Shown here: piece by piece, positions 17,561-28,156 of the stretch
Position numbering within the stretch: position 1 is the stretch's first letter
Layout: each line of letters begins with the position of its first letter
From: an uncultured Paracoccaceae bacterium
Lineage (GTDB): Bacteria; Pseudomonadota; Alphaproteobacteria; Rhodobacterales; Rhodobacteraceae
Length of the DNA: 61,503 nucleotides
Direction of reading: 5' to 3'
Assembly (NCBI GenBank): GCA_947498985.1
Contig: CANMMF010000016.1
Coordinates: 1 to 61,503, forward strand
Notes under the pieces: generated by a model
The model's input: the letters and a program-made list of their open reading frames with translations, nothing else
The model's database searches: none
Told to the model about the DNA's origin: nothing
Program-made: the position numbers and the translations under genes

Positions 17561-18547
17561 TCACGCCTCGCGCAGCGCGCCCTGTTCCTGCGCCAGGAAC
17601 CACGCATAGGTCTCGCGCACACCCTGTTCGAGCCCGATCGAGGCGCGCCAGCCCATCCTGGCCAGCCGGTCGACATCCATCAGCTTGCGCAGCGTGCCGT
17701 CGGGCTTTGTCGGGTCGGTCCGGATCGCACCGGAAAACCCGGTCACCCGCGCCACCAGCTGCGCCAGCTCCAGGATCGACACATCCACACCCGAGCCGAC
17801 ATTGATATGGCTCAGCATCGGCTCGGTATTGGCGTCGTAGACGGATTTATCCAGATCGAGCACAAACAGGCTTGCCTCGGCCATGTCGTCCACATGCAGG
17901 AACTCGCGCCGCGGCGTGCCGCTGCCCCAGATCGTGACGCTGTCGCGCCCGTCGCGCGCGGCCTCGTGAAAGCGGCGGATGAGCGCGGGCAGCACATGCG
18001 AGTTCTCGGGGTGGAAATTGTCGCCCGGCCCGTAAAGATTGGTCGGCATGACCGAACGGTAATCGCAGCCATGCTGGCGGTTGTAGCTTTCGCACAGCTT
18101 GATGCCGGCGATCTTGGCGATGGCATAAGGCTCGTTGGTGGGCTCCAGCACACCGGTCAGCAGCGCCTCCTCGCGCATCGGCTGGGCCACCGCGCGCGGG
18201 TAGATGCAGGACGATCCCAGCTGCAGCAACCGGGTGACCCCGGCGGCAAAGGCCTGATGGATCACGTTGCACTGGATCATCAGGTTTTCGTAGATGAAAT
18301 CGGCAGGATAGCTGTTATTGGCATGGATCCCGCCGACCTTGGCGGCGGCCAGGATCACCGTGTCGGGGCGGGTGCGGGCCATGAATTCGGCGACCTGGGC
18401 CTGGCTGGTCAGATCGAGCGCGGCACGGGTGGCGGTGACCAGTTCCAGCGGCTCTCCGGCGGCGCGCCGCGCCTCCAGCCGCTTCAGGATCGCGCCACCC
18501 ACCATGCCGCGATGGCCGGCCACAAAGATCGTTCGCGCGTCGCTCAT
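17561..18547 (-). CDS. fcl: GDP-L-fucose synthase (GDP-4-keto-6-deoxymannose epimerase/reductase)
   Basis: A 328-residue NADP-dependent SDR enzyme performing the last step to GDP-L-fucose. It has the N-terminal nucleotide-binding [11 protein letters not shown], then [14 protein letters not shown] (a family hallmark), the catalytic Ser in GSSCIYP, and Tyr/Lys in [30 protein letters not shown] is also diagnostic. The length is normal. The ATG at 18547 is directly upstream of the dinucleotide fold. It lies on the same strand as gmd, with the double sulfotransferase gene between them. Some members can make alternative products, but the motifs fit fucose. Confidence 0.96.
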   Translation of the reverse strand: MSDARTIFVAGHRGMVGGAILKRLEARRAAGEPLELVTATRAALDLTSQAQVAEFMARTRPDTVILAAAKVGGIHANNSYPADFIYENLMIQCNVIHQAFAAGVTRLLQLGSSCIYPRAVAQPMREEALLTGVLEPTNEPYAIAKIAGIKLCESYNRQHGCDYRSVMPTNLYGPGDNFHPENSHVLPALIRRFHEAARDGRDSVTIWGSGTPRREFLHVDDMAEASLFVLDLDKSVYDANTEPMLSHINVGSGVDVSILELAQLVARVTGFSGAIRTDPTKPDGTLRKLMDVDRLARMGWRASIGLEQGVRETYAWFLAQEQGALREA

Positions 18548-18654
18548 GGCCTCTTCTCCGCAGCAGCCGGGGTCATGGCCGCGGGTATAGCGGACCGCGG
18601 CGCGATGACAAGCGGCGGCCCGCCCGGGCCGCCCCTGCCCGCCGGTCTCCGCGC

Positions 18655-20964
18655 TCAGCCCCGCCCCTGCCCCAGATCGTGCAGGATCGGCGCGCCCGAG
18701 ACGTCGTTGTCTCGGATATAGGCCTCGATATCGGTATCGGCCAGCGCCAGCGCCCGCTCGAGCCGCGCGCGCTGTCCGGCGCCGAGATCCGGCGCCACCG
18801 CGTCGCGCAGGCGCGCGGCATAGTCCGCCGAAAACACCATCTCCCGCGGGCCGGGCCTGAACCCCGCCAGTTCCAGCGGCATCTCGAGACCGTAGCGCTC
18901 GGCCAGGATCCCGCGATCCTCCGCCCAGCGATCGAGGATGCGCCCCACCATCGGCGGCGGCAGCAGCGAGGTCTGCATCTGCGGCTCCAGCGCTTCGCTG
19001 GCCTTCATGATCGGCGCGCGGATCGCCAGCCAGTCGCCCTGGCTCCATGTGGAGGTCGCCTTCAGCGCCAGCAGCACGCAGGCCATGGCAAAGCGCGGTC
19101 TGGAGACGTTGAGCACCGGCACCGGCGGGGCCGCGCGCACCACATCCGCCGCCCCGAAGGCCGAAAACGCATCCGCCACCAGCCCGCCATCCTGCCGCGC
19201 CACGTCGAAATCGCGCGGCATCACCCGGCCGCGGGCGGCAAAGGGCGCCAGCATCTCGGCAAAGCCCTGGCTGAGATAGAGCCGGGTCGGCGCCTGCCGT
19301 CCGCGCACCCGCGCCCCGGCCCGGCCGGTGATCTCCCAGAGCGTGAAGGAGCCCAGATAGGACAGCGGGTGGCGCAGATAGACCAGAAAGGCCAGATCGC
19401 CGCGCGCCGCGAGATCGTCGAAGACCGCCGCGCGCAGCCGCGGCCCGCCCGCGACGAAGTTCTCGTGCGAAAAGACGTAATGGCTGAGCGCCGGATCGGC
19501 GAGGAAGCGCTCGATGCTCTCGGGCCAGTTCACCGCGCCGGGCAGGCGTTTGGTCCTGGCATCGACAAAATGTGTGAACCCGTCGTTCTGCGGCGCCCCG
19601 GCGGGCGCGGCGCGGTTGGGAAACCGGGTGCCGTAAAGCCCGCGGTCATAGGGAAAATACACCCCCCGGGCGCGCAGCTCGTCCGACAGCGTCACCAGCG
19701 CGCCCTGGATCGAGGTCGAGCCGGTCTTGGGCAGGCCGATGTGAAAGAGGAAGGTCTTTTTCGGGCTCATGAGCTCCACCTTGCCTGCGGCCGCTTCCGG
19801 CGCTGTCTGCGGGCCTGCGGGCGTATCCGGCCCCGTCTGCCTGCCGCGGGCCTCAACAGGCCCTGTCCGTTTGCCGCGGGCCGTGTCCGGCCCGACCCGC
19901 CGCCGGAGCGCGGCGCGCGCCACCGCCTCGATATCCTCGCCCGCCAGCGCCAGCCCCGCCTCGAGCAGGGCGCGCTGATCGGGGGGCAGATGCGGGGCGG
20001 CGGTCTCGCGCAGCGCCCCGGCATAGTCGCGCGAGAACGACAGCGTCTCGGGCCCCGGCGCAAAGCCCGGCGCCTCGGCGGGCATTTCCAGCCCGTAGCG
20101 CGCCGCAAGCGCCGCGCGGTCCGCGTCCCAGCACGCCTGGATCGGGGCGACGCTTTCGGGGTGCAGCAGGCCCTTCTGCTCGGGCTCGAGCGGGGCGGCG
20201 GCCGCGACCAGCGCGTCGCGCAGCGCCACCCAGCTGTCTTCCTCGGGCTGGCGCGCGATCTTCATCGCCATGAAGACCGACCAGAGCTGCAGGCGCGGCG
20301 CGCGCACGTTCTGCGGCGGCAGGGCGGCGGCGGTCTCACCCAGCTCTTCGGCGCCGAACCAGGCAAACGCATCCGCCACCAGCCGGTCGCCCGCCCGCGC
20401 GGCATCGTAATCGCGCAGCGTCAGCGTGCCATGGGCCTCGAACGGCGCCAGCTGGCTGGCAAAGCCGCCGCGCAGATAGCGGGCGATGGGCGCCAGATCG
20501 ACCCGCGGCACCGACCGGCCTGTCCCCCAGAGCGCCTGGAACGTGTAGGAGTTGAGATAGGAGAGCGGGTGGCGCAGATAGACCAGGAAGCGGATCTCGC
20601 CCAGCCCTTTCAGCCGCCCGAACAGCGCGCCGTTCAGCCGGTGGCCGGATTGCGACAGGTTCTCATGCGAGAACACAAACGCATCGGCCGTGGTGTCGGC
20701 CAGAAAGCGCTCGATCTCGGCGGGCCAGTCGACGCGGGTGACCTTGCGCCGGGGCGGCACGTCACAGAACAGCGGCAGCCCGTCGGTCTGCGGCGCGCGC
20801 CGCGGCGCGGCGGGGTTGGGAAAGGTCCGCCCGTAAAGCGCGCGGTCGTAAGGCACGCGGATGCCGCGCGCCTCCAGATCGTCCGACAGCGCGATCAGCG
20901 CGCTCTGGATCGACGTGCTGCCGGTCTTGGGCAGGCCGATGTGAAAGAGGAACCGCTTCTGCAT
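18655..20964 (-). CDS. Tandem-fused sulfotransferase-like protein (two homologous domains)
   Basis: A 769-residue protein containing two homologous sulfotransferase-like domains. Domain 1 (about 1-350) starts [20 protein letters not shown]; domain 2 (399-769) starts [27 protein letters not shown] is the PAPS 5'-phosphosulfate loop, and [10 protein letters not shown] in both is the 3'-phosphate-binding segment. An Ala/Gly/Pro/Thr-rich linker (about 350-398) joins them, with no stop codon. At the join AAGGTGGAG lies just before an ATG, so domain 2 may also be translated alone. The likely role is sulfation of the fucose-containing glycan: the gene lies between gmd and fcl on the same strand. The acceptor is unknown. 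Confidence 0.85.
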   Translation of the reverse strand: MQKRFLFHIGLPKTGSTSIQSALIALSDDLEARGIRVPYDRALYGRTFPNPAAPRRAPQTDGLPLFCDVPPRRKVTRVDWPAEIERFLADTTADAFVFSHENLSQSGHRLNGALFGRLKGLGEIRFLVYLRHPLSYLNSYTFQALWGTGRSVPRVDLAPIARYLRGGFASQLAPFEAHGTLTLRDYDAARAGDRLVADAFAWFGAEELGETAAALPPQNVRAPRLQLWSVFMAMKIARQPEEDSWVALRDALVAAAAPLEPEQKGLLHPESVAPIQACWDADRAALAARYGLEMPAEAPGFAPGPETLSFSRDYAGALRETAAPHLPPDQRALLEAGLALAGEDIEAVARAALRRRVGPDTARGKRTGPVEARGRQTGPDTPAGPQTAPEAAAGKVELMSPKKTFLFHIGLPKTGSTSIQGALVTLSDELRARGVYFPYDRGLYGTRFPNRAAPAGAPQNDGFTHFVDARTKRLPGAVNWPESIERFLADPALSHYVFSHENFVAGGPRLRAAVFDDLAARGDLAFLVYLRHPLSYLGSFTLWEITGRAGARVRGRQAPTRLYLSQGFAEMLAPFAARGRVMPRDFDVARQDGGLVADAFSAFGAADVVRAAPPVPVLNVSRPRFAMACVLLALKATSTWSQGDWLAIRAPIMKASEALEPQMQTSLLPPPMVGRILDRWAEDRGILAERYGLEMPLELAGFRPGPREMVFSADYAARLRDAVAPDLGAGQRARLERALALADTDIEAYIRDNDVSGAPILHDLGQGRG
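19768..19780 (-). promoter_or_regulatory. Internal ribosome-binding site and start for second sulfotransferase domain
   Basis: On the minus strand AAGGTGGAGCTC immediately precedes an ATG whose product begins at the exact N-terminus of domain 2. The frame continues from domain 1 without a stop. This fits a fossil of two former genes that lost the intervening stop, or a still-active internal start giving two products. Confidence 0.5.
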
Positions 20965-20981
20965 GGCCTCTCCCGCCCGCC

Positions 20982-22103
20982 TCAGCCTTCCAGGCTGACC
21001 GGCATCTCGTAGCCGTGTTCCTTCAGCAGCGCGTGGCGGCGGGCGGTCCTGAGATCCTCCTCCACCATCTCGGCGCACATCTCCTGCGTGGTGATCTCGG
21101 GCACCCAGCCGAGCCGCGCCTTGGCCTTGGCCGGATCGCCCAGCAGGGTCTCGACCTCGGCGGGGCGGAAATAGCGCGGATCGATGCGCATGATCACGTC
21201 GCCGGGCTTGACCGCCGGCGAGATGTTGTTGTCGGCCGAGACCACCACCGCGGTCTCCTCGACGCCTTCGCCGCGGAACTCCAGCGTGATGCCCAGCTCG
21301 CGCGCCGACCAGTCGATGAACTCGCGCACGCTGTATTGCACGCCGGTGGCGATGACAAAATCCTCGGGCGCGTCCTGCTGCAGCATCATCCACTGCATGC
21401 GCACATAGTCCCTGGCGTGGCCCCAGTCGCGTAAGCTGTCGATATTGCCCATGTAAAGGCAGGGCTCGAGCCCCTGGGAGATATTGGCCAGCCCGCGGGT
21501 GATCTTGCGGGTCACGAAGGTCTCGCCGCGGCGCGGGCTCTCGTGATTGAAGAGGATGCCGTTGCAGGCATACATGCCATAGGCCTCGCGGTAGTTCACG
21601 GTGATCCAGTAGGCATACATCTTGGCCACCGCGTAGGGCGAGCGCGGGTGGAACGGCGTGGTCTCGGTCTGCGGGGTTTCCTGCACCAGACCGTACAGTT
21701 CCGAGGTCGAGGCCTGGTAGAACCGGGTCGTGTCCTCGAGCCCCAGAAAGCGGATCGCCTCGAGCAGCCGCAGCGTGCCGATCGCATCCACATCGGCGGT
21801 GTATTCCGGCGCCTCGAAGCTCACGGCCACGTGGCTTTGCGCGCCCAGGTTGTAGACCTCGTCGGGCTGGACCTCCTGCAGGATCCGCGTCAGGTTCGAA
21901 GTGTCGGTCAGATCGCCGTAATGCAGCGTGAGCTTGGGGTTGGGTTCATGCGGGTCCTGATAGATGTGATCGACCCGCTGGGTGTTGAACAGCGAAGCGC
22001 GGCGCTTGATGCCATGCACCTCGTAGCCTTTGGCCAGAAGAAACTCCGCCAGGTAGGATCCGTCCTGGCCGGTCACACCGGTGATAAGGGCTGTCTTGCT
22101 CAC
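20982..22103 (-). CDS. gmd: GDP-mannose 4,6-dehydratase
   Basis: A 373-residue cytoplasmic SDR enzyme converting GDP-mannose to GDP-4-keto-6-deoxymannose, the substrate of Fcl. It shows [19 protein letters not shown], the Gmd-specific [17 protein letters not shown], the active-site Thr/Glu in STSELYG and Tyr/Lys in [10 protein letters not shown], plus [17 protein letters not shown]. The length is exactly typical. I chose the GTG at 22103 with GGAG 8 nt upstream because the protein begins there at the dinucleotide fold. Its stop is 17 bp from the start of the double sulfotransferase gene, so the two probably form an operon with fcl. Confidence 0.97.
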   Translation of the reverse strand: MSKTALITGVTGQDGSYLAEFLLAKGYEVHGIKRRASLFNTQRVDHIYQDPHEPNPKLTLHYGDLTDTSNLTRILQEVQPDEVYNLGAQSHVAVSFEAPEYTADVDAIGTLRLLEAIRFLGLEDTTRFYQASTSELYGLVQETPQTETTPFHPRSPYAVAKMYAYWITVNYREAYGMYACNGILFNHESPRRGETFVTRKITRGLANISQGLEPCLYMGNIDSLRDWGHARDYVRMQWMMLQQDAPEDFVIATGVQYSVREFIDWSARELGITLEFRGEGVEETAVVVSADNNISPAVKPGDVIMRIDPRYFRPAEVETLLGDPAKAKARLGWVPEITTQEMCAEMVEEDLRTARRHALLKEHGYEMPVSLEG

Positions 22104-22221
22104 GTCTTTCGCTCCGATCTCCCGTGGTGGCCGCGCCGGACCGGGGGTTGCTCTCGTTGGGGTTCGCCTAATCAAAGCGCCGCGGAAGCGCAATCCCAAA
22201 GCCCCGGGAGGCCGGCGGCGC

Positions 22222-23580
22222 TCAGCCCTGCGGCGGGATCCGCGCCCCCCGCTGCCGCCATTCCGGGCGGTTTGCCGCCTCCGGCGCACAGGCCGCCAGC
22301 ACATCCAGAAGATGTTGCCGCCGCGCCTCGCCGGGGGCCAGCCGGTCCACCGCCGCCAGCAGCGCGCGGCCCCACGCGGCCTCCGGCGCGCATTGCGCGC
22401 AGAGCGCAGGTTCGGTCAGCAGGCGCGCCGCGGCCACCGCCAGGAAGCGCCGCGCGGCGTCGGGATCGGGGGCCTCGGCAGGCGGGGGGACCTCGGCAGG
22501 CGGGGCAGGCGCAGCCGTCGCGGCAGGATCCGGCGCAGACGGGGGCGCAGACAGGGGCGCAGACAGGGGCACACACTGCGCCACAGACCGCGGCGGGGCG
22601 GCGCCATCCGGGGGCGAGAGCCGGTCGATGCTGGCAAAAAGATCGTCGCCGGGATGCTCCAGCAGCGCCCCGGTCACCGCGGTCATCGCCTGGCCGTGAA
22701 AGAACACCGGCGTCCGCCCCAGGGCGGCAAAGCGATCGAACACCGTCAGGTAGTCGCTTGCCTCCGCGACCGGCACCATCAGGTTCACGATGAACGGATC
22801 GGCCTGAAAGAAGCTGTCATAGGTCTGCACCAGCGCCCAGCCGTCATTGCCGTCCCACGCGCGGGCCAGCGACCGCTCCAGCGCCCACCAGCAATCATAG
22901 GCCAGATCCTTGCGCTCTGCCGCGTGGCGCATCAGCCGCGGCATCCAGACCTGGCCCAGAAACCGGCGGAACGCCGCCGCGCCCGCACGGTAGAGCGCAT
23001 TGCCGTTGAGATGCAGCTGGATGTCCTGCCCGAGCTCGCCGGTGCCGGCAAAATGCGAGCCGATCACCCAGGCGCGCGGATGCGCGTCGATCACCTCCTG
23101 CACGCGCTCCAGCCAGCCCGGCCCGACCGGCAGGCAGTCAAGCTCGATCTGCAGGCAGAAATCGCCCGGCCCGCAAAGCCGCCCCGCCGCCTCCATGGTG
23201 GCGTGAAACAGGAAGTTGGGCCCGGCCCGGGTGCCATAGGCGCCGCCGTCCTGACCGTGGCGGCGGGTATAGAGATCGCGGTCCGCCGAGAGATCGGCGC
23301 TTTGCACATGCAGGCCCGAAAAGCACGCCGCCAGCCGCGGTGCGGCGGCATAAAGCGCCTCGGCGCGGGCCAGATCCGCGGGTGTGGCGTGGTTGACCAT
23401 GATCAGCAGCGCCGGGCGCGGCGCGGCGGGCGTCAGCCGCGGCAGAAAGCGGTCATCGGTCCAGAGCGCAAAGAGCCGCTCAAGCGGCGCGCCGATGTCG
23501 CGCGCCAGCAGCGGCACCGCCACGCAGCCCAGCCCGGGCCGCGCGCCCTGCCCTGCTCTGTCGCCTGGGGCTGCAGACAT
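22222..23580 (-). CDS. Putative glycosyltransferase (unclassified)
   Basis: A 452-residue protein. A GT-A-like core (about 55-290) includes [20 protein letters not shown] and [20 protein letters not shown], where the ELD may stand for the metal-binding DxD. It is followed by a Pro/Ala-rich linker (about 320-370) and a small alpha-helical C-terminal domain (about 370-452). No signal peptide is present. I do not recognise a CAZy family, and the glycosyltransferase call rests mainly on fold-like pattern and setting. It sits upstream of gmd on the same strand and diverges from the DUF4214-GT2 gene. The start ATG is at 23580. Confidence 0.55.
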   Translation of the reverse strand: MSAAPGDRAGQGARPGLGCVAVPLLARDIGAPLERLFALWTDDRFLPRLTPAAPRPALLIMVNHATPADLARAEALYAAAPRLAACFSGLHVQSADLSADRDLYTRRHGQDGGAYGTRAGPNFLFHATMEAAGRLCGPGDFCLQIELDCLPVGPGWLERVQEVIDAHPRAWVIGSHFAGTGELGQDIQLHLNGNALYRAGAAAFRRFLGQVWMPRLMRHAAERKDLAYDCWWALERSLARAWDGNDGWALVQTYDSFFQADPFIVNLMVPVAEASDYLTVFDRFAALGRTPVFFHGQAMTAVTGALLEHPGDDLFASIDRLSPPDGAAPPRSVAQCVPLSAPLSAPPSAPDPAATAAPAPPAEVPPPAEAPDPDAARRFLAVAAARLLTEPALCAQCAPEAAWGRALLAAVDRLAPGEARRQHLLDVLAACAPEAANRPEWRQRGARIPPQG

Positions 23581-23775
23581 TCCGTTAACTCATTCCCGCT
23601 GTTCGGCGCCGATCTGCCCGTGGATTAAGCAACCCGCCCGACACTGTCCAGCATGCGCACACGGACCGGTTGCGGCGTTGCGGCGCGGCTGTTACAGCAG
23701 CGGGGCTTTTTGCGAGCCCGGCCCGGGGCCGATGCAGGATGCAGCCAGGGGGCGGCCCGCCCGGAGACCACGCAG

Positions 23776-25521
23776 ATGAAACACCAGGATTTCAGGGATG
23801 GCCGCGAGGCGCGCTGGCTCGCGGCGCTGGCCGGACGGCTTTGCGACACCGGCCGCGCCGCCCTGCTCGAGCGGCTGGACAGCGGCCGCACAGACACGGC
23901 GGAAGCGCCTGCGACCGAGAGCCAGGCCAGCATGGTGGCCGCGCGGCTGCTGGGCTTTTACCTGCGCCAGGCCAGCCGGAACGGGACCGACCCGGAGGCG
24001 CTCGACCGGCTGCGCGGCGCGCTGCGCGCCGCCCCCGGGGCGGCGCCCCCGCCCCCGCCTGCACCCGTCACCGACGCCCCGCCGCCCCCGGTGGCCGCCG
24101 CCGAGCCCCCCCCGCCCGCCGACACGCTGACCGGGGCGATCGCGCTGGTCTACCGGCTGGTGCTGGGCCGCGATGCCGCCGAGCAGGAGGTGCGGATCTG
24201 GCACGACAATCTCGCGGGCGGGCTGCCCTTTCACGAGTTCCTGTCGCTCATCCATGACGGCGAAGAGGCCGCGCAGCGCCGCGATGACGGCCGCCTGCTG
24301 CCCGATCTCGACGATGCCGATTTCATCCAGCATGTCTATCGCAGCATTGAGCGGCGCGGCGCGCTGCCCGCCGAGATCGAGCATTTCCGCCAGGTGCTCG
24401 GCTCCGGCGCGCTCAGCCGCGAGACGATGCTGGGCCAGTTCTTCAGCGCCGCCGTCCGCCGCGAGATCGATGGCGAAGAGACGCCGCTGCATGACGGGCT
24501 CTCGTGCTGGGTGATGGGCACCGATCACACGCTGACGCTGGACGAATGGCGCGACAGGGCCGCCGACGACACGGCCCTTGAAACGGCCCGCGCCGCATTG
24601 CGCCCGCAGACGCCGTTCACGCTGACCGGGGGCCGCAGCGTCAAGGTCAGCGCCATCACTTCGCTGTTTCGCGGCGGCGATTTCATCGAGGCCTTCATGG
24701 ACAACATGGTCAGCCAGACCGTGTTCGACGATGCCTGCGAGCTCTTGATCCTCGATGCCGACAGCGACGAGGACGAGGCGGCGGTGATCGCGCGCTATCT
24801 CGAGGATCACCCCGGCATCCGCTACCGGCGCTGCGACACCCGCATCGGCATCTACGAGGCCTGGAACGAAGGCGTGAAGATGGCCCGCGGCGAATACCTG
24901 ACCAATGCCAATCTCGACGATCTGCGCCGCGCCGACAGTTTCGAGATCCAGGCCGGCGCGCTCGAGGCGCTGCCCTTTGTCGACGTGGTCTACCAGGATT
25001 TCTACTACAGTTTCGATCCCACGCTCGACTGGGCCGGGGTGGCGGCGTTCGGCTACAAATCCGATCTGCCGGTGGTCACCCCCTACAACATGCTGCGCTT
25101 CAACGCGCCGCATAACGCGCCGATGTGGCGCCGGTCGCTGCATGACGAGCTGGGCCTCTTCGATGCGGGCTTCAAATCGGCGGGCGATTACGAATTCTGG
25201 ATGCGCTGCATGGTGGCGGGCAAGACCTTCTACAAGATCAACGAACCCCATGTGGTCTATTACCAGAACCCAAAGGGGCTTTCGACACGCGCCGACACCC
25301 GCGGCGTGATCGAGGCGCGCGAGGTGCTTTACCGCTATGCCCAGAAGCTGATCGGGCGCGGCTTCACCCTGCCGCTGGAGCGTTTTGCCGACGGGCCGCT
25401 GGCGCTGCCCGAAACCGTCCGCGACGGCTGCGGGGGCGACCGCAACCTAATGGCGCAGGCGGCGCTGCGGCAGCTGGCGCGCAAGGCCAAACCGGCGCTG
25501 GGACAGGGGGGCGCGCCATGA
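23776..25521 (+). CDS. GT2 glycosyltransferase with N-terminal DUF4214-like repeats
   Basis: A 581-residue protein. After an alpha-helical N-terminus and a Pro-rich linker (about 85-115), two DUF4214-like units occur (about 118-235): VYRLVLGRDAAEQEVRIWHD and VYRSIERRGALPAEIEHFRQ. That domain usually occurs in secreted or surface RTX-type proteins. A family 2 glycosyltransferase domain follows (about 290-520): VSAITSLFRGGDFIEAFMDN, LLILDADSDEDE and NEGVKMARGEYLTNANLDD, where the last Asp-containing loop replaces DxD. The start has GGAG upstream. It overlaps the next gene by 4 nt, so the two are coupled. The donor and acceptor are unknown. Confidence 0.85.
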   Translation: MKHQDFRDGREARWLAALAGRLCDTGRAALLERLDSGRTDTAEAPATESQASMVAARLLGFYLRQASRNGTDPEALDRLRGALRAAPGAAPPPPPAPVTDAPPPPVAAAEPPPPADTLTGAIALVYRLVLGRDAAEQEVRIWHDNLAGGLPFHEFLSLIHDGEEAAQRRDDGRLLPDLDDADFIQHVYRSIERRGALPAEIEHFRQVLGSGALSRETMLGQFFSAAVRREIDGEETPLHDGLSCWVMGTDHTLTLDEWRDRAADDTALETARAALRPQTPFTLTGGRSVKVSAITSLFRGGDFIEAFMDNMVSQTVFDDACELLILDADSDEDEAAVIARYLEDHPGIRYRRCDTRIGIYEAWNEGVKMARGEYLTNANLDDLRRADSFEIQAGALEALPFVDVVYQDFYYSFDPTLDWAGVAAFGYKSDLPVVTPYNMLRFNAPHNAPMWRRSLHDELGLFDAGFKSAGDYEFWMRCMVAGKTFYKINEPHVVYYQNPKGLSTRADTRGVIEAREVLYRYAQKLIGRGFTLPLERFADGPLALPETVRDGCGGDRNLMAQAALRQLARKAKPALGQGGAP

Positions 25522-26675
25522 CCACGCTGGTGATCGACGGGGTGTTTTTCCAGCTCGCCAGTTCCGGCATCGCCCGGGTCTGGAGCTCGGTGCTGCGGAT
25601 CTGGGCGGCCGAGCGGCGCTTTGCCCATATGGTGCTGCTGGACCGCGGCGGCGCGCCGGAGATCCCCGGCATCGAGCGCATGCCCTTTCCGCGCTGGCAC
25701 GCGCGCGAGGCGGCGGCCGATTCCGCATTGCTGCAGAAGATGTGCGACCATCTGGGCGCCGATGCCTTCACCTCGACCTATTACACCTCGCCCTTGTCGA
25801 CGCCGATGACGCTCATGGTCTATGACATGATCCCGGAGCTTTTCGATTTCGACATGCGGATCAAGGACTGGATGGAGAAAGAGACCACCATCGCCTATGC
25901 GCAGCGCTATCTGTGCATCTCGCATTCCACCCGGGCCGATCTGCTGCGGTTTTATCCCGAGATCCCCGAAGACAGCGCCGTGGTCGCCCATTGCGGCGTC
26001 GACACCCAGGCCTTTGCCGAACGCGATGCGGATGAGGTCGCGGCCTTCCGCCGCGCGCAGCGCCTCGGGAGGCCCTATTTCCTCTTTGTGGGCAGCCGGG
26101 TGCAGCACAAGGCCTACAAGAATTCCGATCTGTTCTTCGACGCGCTCAGGCAGATGGGCCAGGTGGATTTCGACGTCTTCTGCGTCGGCGGAGAGCCGCA
26201 GATCGAACCGTCGGTGCTGCAGAGCCTGCCGGACGGCGTGACCGCGCGGCGCGTCTCGCTCACCGATCACGAGCTGTCGCTGGCCTATGCGGGCGCCGAG
26301 GCGCTGGTCTATCCGTCGCTCTACGAAGGGTTCGGCATGCCGGTGATCGAGGCGATGGCCTCGGGCTGCCCGGTGATCACCACCAATCGCGGCTCGCTGG
26401 CCGAGGCCGCAGGCGACGCGGCGCTGCTGGTCGAAGGCAGTTCGGTGCCCGAGATGGCCCGCGCGCTGGTGGCGGTGCGCGATCCCGAAACCCGCAAGAC
26501 CCTGCGCGCAAAGGGCCTGAAACACGCCGCAGGGTTCCGCTGGAAACCGATGGCCGACCTGATGGCCCGGCAGATCGAGCAGACGGCAGAGGCGGGCGCC
26601 ACCCCCGCCGCGCAAAGCTTTTTCGCCGAATGGACCCGCCTGCGGCATCTGCAGGCGGAGGTCGATCACCAGTAG
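25518..26675 (+). CDS. GT4-family glycosyltransferase
   Basis: A 385-residue GT-B enzyme. The C-terminal donor-binding half has the retaining GT4 signature YPSLYEGFGMPVIEAMASGC (about 270-289), with the EGFG-x7-E catalytic/phosphate motif. The N-terminal half carries LMVYDMIPELFD, and CISHSTRADLLRFYPEIPED precedes HCGVDTQAF, as in capsule and O-antigen mannosyl- or fucosyl-type transferases. It overlaps the upstream GT2 stop (ATGA), so the pair forms a small operon. The specific sugar cannot be told. Confidence 0.92.
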   Translation: MTTLVIDGVFFQLASSGIARVWSSVLRIWAAERRFAHMVLLDRGGAPEIPGIERMPFPRWHAREAAADSALLQKMCDHLGADAFTSTYYTSPLSTPMTLMVYDMIPELFDFDMRIKDWMEKETTIAYAQRYLCISHSTRADLLRFYPEIPEDSAVVAHCGVDTQAFAERDADEVAAFRRAQRLGRPYFLFVGSRVQHKAYKNSDLFFDALRQMGQVDFDVFCVGGEPQIEPSVLQSLPDGVTARRVSLTDHELSLAYAGAEALVYPSLYEGFGMPVIEAMASGCPVITTNRGSLAEAAGDAALLVEGSSVPEMARALVAVRDPETRKTLRAKGLKHAAGFRWKPMADLMARQIEQTAEAGATPAAQSFFAEWTRLRHLQAEVDHQ

Positions 26676-26721
26676 GCCCGCGCCCTCCGCTTTTTTGAGG
26701 TCAGAACATCTTCGGGGGGTA

Positions 26722-26912
26722 TCGGGGGCCGGCCCCCGCACCGCACCAAAGCCAGGGGGCCAGCCCCCCCGCACCGCACCAAAGCCGGGGGGCCGGCCCC
26801 CGCACCGCACCAAAGCCAGGGGGCCAGCCCCCCGGACCGCACCAAAGCCGGGGGGCCAGCCCCCCGGACCGCACCAAAGCCGGGGGGCCAGCCCCCCGGA
26901 CCCCCCGGCGGT
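26722..26912. repeat. Tandem 31-33-bp palindromic repeats, five copies
   Basis: The core CACCAAAGCC occurs at 26744, 26777, 26808, 26840 and 26872, separated by GGGGGCCAGCCCCC-type palindromes. The region 26676-27062 otherwise lacks a gene; the last ~60 bases before 27063 may hold the promoter of the gmd-like gene. The spacing segments are themselves repeats, so this is not a CRISPR array. GC-rich palindromic spacers ending in a TATTTT-type tail are common in Rhodobacteraceae intergenic DNA. Confidence 0.85.
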
Positions 26913-27062
26913 ATTTTCAAAGAGAAGAAACCAGGGAGGGGGGGCGCGGGATGGCCGCGCTTCGGGCCAAAACAGGTCTACACATTTGCGTCAAAATCAT
27001 CATGCTCCGGCCGCAGCGGCCCTGCGCCGGTCCGAGACCCGGTCTGAGAAAAGGACACCACC

Positions 27063-28022
27063 ATGCGACGCGCCCTGATCTGCGGCATCGGCGGCCAGGA
27101 CGGCAGCTATCTTGCCCGGCTGCTGCTGGACAAGGGCTACGAGGTCTGGGGCACCTCGCGCGATGCGCAATCGGGCAGCCTGCATAATCTTGCCCGGCTG
27201 GGGATCGCCGACCGGGTGCAGGTGCTGTCGATGGCGCCATCCGATTTCCGCTCGGTCTTCACCGCGCTCGACCGCTCCGACCCGCAGGAGATCTATTACC
27301 TCTCGGGGCAAAGCTCGGTGGGGCTCAGCTTCGAGCTGCCCGCCGAGACGCTGCATTCCATCGTCACCGGCGCGCTCAACCTGCTCGAGGCGATCCGCAT
27401 GCGCGACCCGGCGATCCGGCTCTACAATGCCGGCTCATCGGAATGTTTCGGCGATACCGGCAAGACCCCCGCGCAGGAAGCGACGCCGTTCCACCCGCGC
27501 TCGCCTTACGCGGTGGCCAAGGCCAGCGCCCATTGGCTGGTGCGCAACTACCGCGAGGCCTACGGGCTTTATTGCTGCACCGGGATCCTCTTCAACCATG
27601 AAAGCCCGCTCAGGCCGGCGCGCTTTGTCACCCGCAAGATCGTGGCCGGCGCGGCGGCGATCGCGCGCGGTGAGCGCGACAGCCTGGTGCTCGGCACGCT
27701 CGACATCGCGCGCGACTGGGGCTGGGCGCCGGAATATGTCGACGCGATGCACCGGATGATGGGCCAGGAGACGGCGCAGGATTACGTCATCGCCACCGGC
27801 ACCACCACGACGCTGCAGGATTTTGTCGCCGCGGCCTTTGCCTTTCACGGGCTCGACTGGCGCGCGCATGTGCAAAGCTCGCCGGAATTTGCCCGGCCCT
27901 CGGATATCGCGGTCAGCCGCGCCGATCCCGGCGCCGCCGCCCGCCAGCTGGGCTGGCGCGCCGACAGCGTCATGCAGGACGTGGTGCGCCGCATGTGCGA
28001 GGCCGAGACCGGCCCGCTCTGA
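27063..28022 (+). CDS. GDP-mannose 4,6-dehydratase-like SDR protein (paralogue)
   Basis: A 319-residue SDR enzyme clearly related to Gmd: [20 protein letters not shown], then active-site Ser/Glu in NAGSSECFGD (Ser replacing the usual Thr), SPYAVAKASAHWLVRNYREA with Tyr/Lys, and FNHESPLRPARFVTRKI. It is ~55 residues shorter than the Gmd at 20982-22103 and lacks the RR-x-FNTxRIDH segment that contacts the neighbouring subunit. It could make GDP-4-keto-6-deoxymannose for another sugar (for example D-rhamnose) or act on another nucleotide sugar. It is followed on the same strand by a sulfotransferase-like gene. Confidence 0.88.
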   Translation: MRRALICGIGGQDGSYLARLLLDKGYEVWGTSRDAQSGSLHNLARLGIADRVQVLSMAPSDFRSVFTALDRSDPQEIYYLSGQSSVGLSFELPAETLHSIVTGALNLLEAIRMRDPAIRLYNAGSSECFGDTGKTPAQEATPFHPRSPYAVAKASAHWLVRNYREAYGLYCCTGILFNHESPLRPARFVTRKIVAGAAAIARGERDSLVLGTLDIARDWGWAPEYVDAMHRMMGQETAQDYVIATGTTTTLQDFVAAAFAFHGLDWRAHVQSSPEFARPSDIAVSRADPGAAARQLGWRADSVMQDVVRRMCEAETGPL

Positions 28023-28156
28023 AGCGCTCCGATCCATCTTCCCCCAGACCCCCGGCTTTTCCGGAAGCCAACCCATCAAAGGGCCGCGCCCGCCGTTGTG
28101 CCCTCCCCGGCCGCGCGGTATACCGCAAAAAATCATCCTCAGGAGGCGCGGAGCCC

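Noticed and set aside
18548-19048. Upstream extension of the fcl frame into the double sulfotransferase gene
   Set aside because: The dinucleotide-binding fold starts at the ATG at 18547, and the extension overlaps the end of the sulfotransferase gene in another frame.
26722-26912. Regularly spaced repeats resembling a small CRISPR array
   Set aside because: The segments between the repeats are themselves near-identical palindromes rather than unique spacers, spacing varies from 31 to 33 bp, and no cas genes are present.
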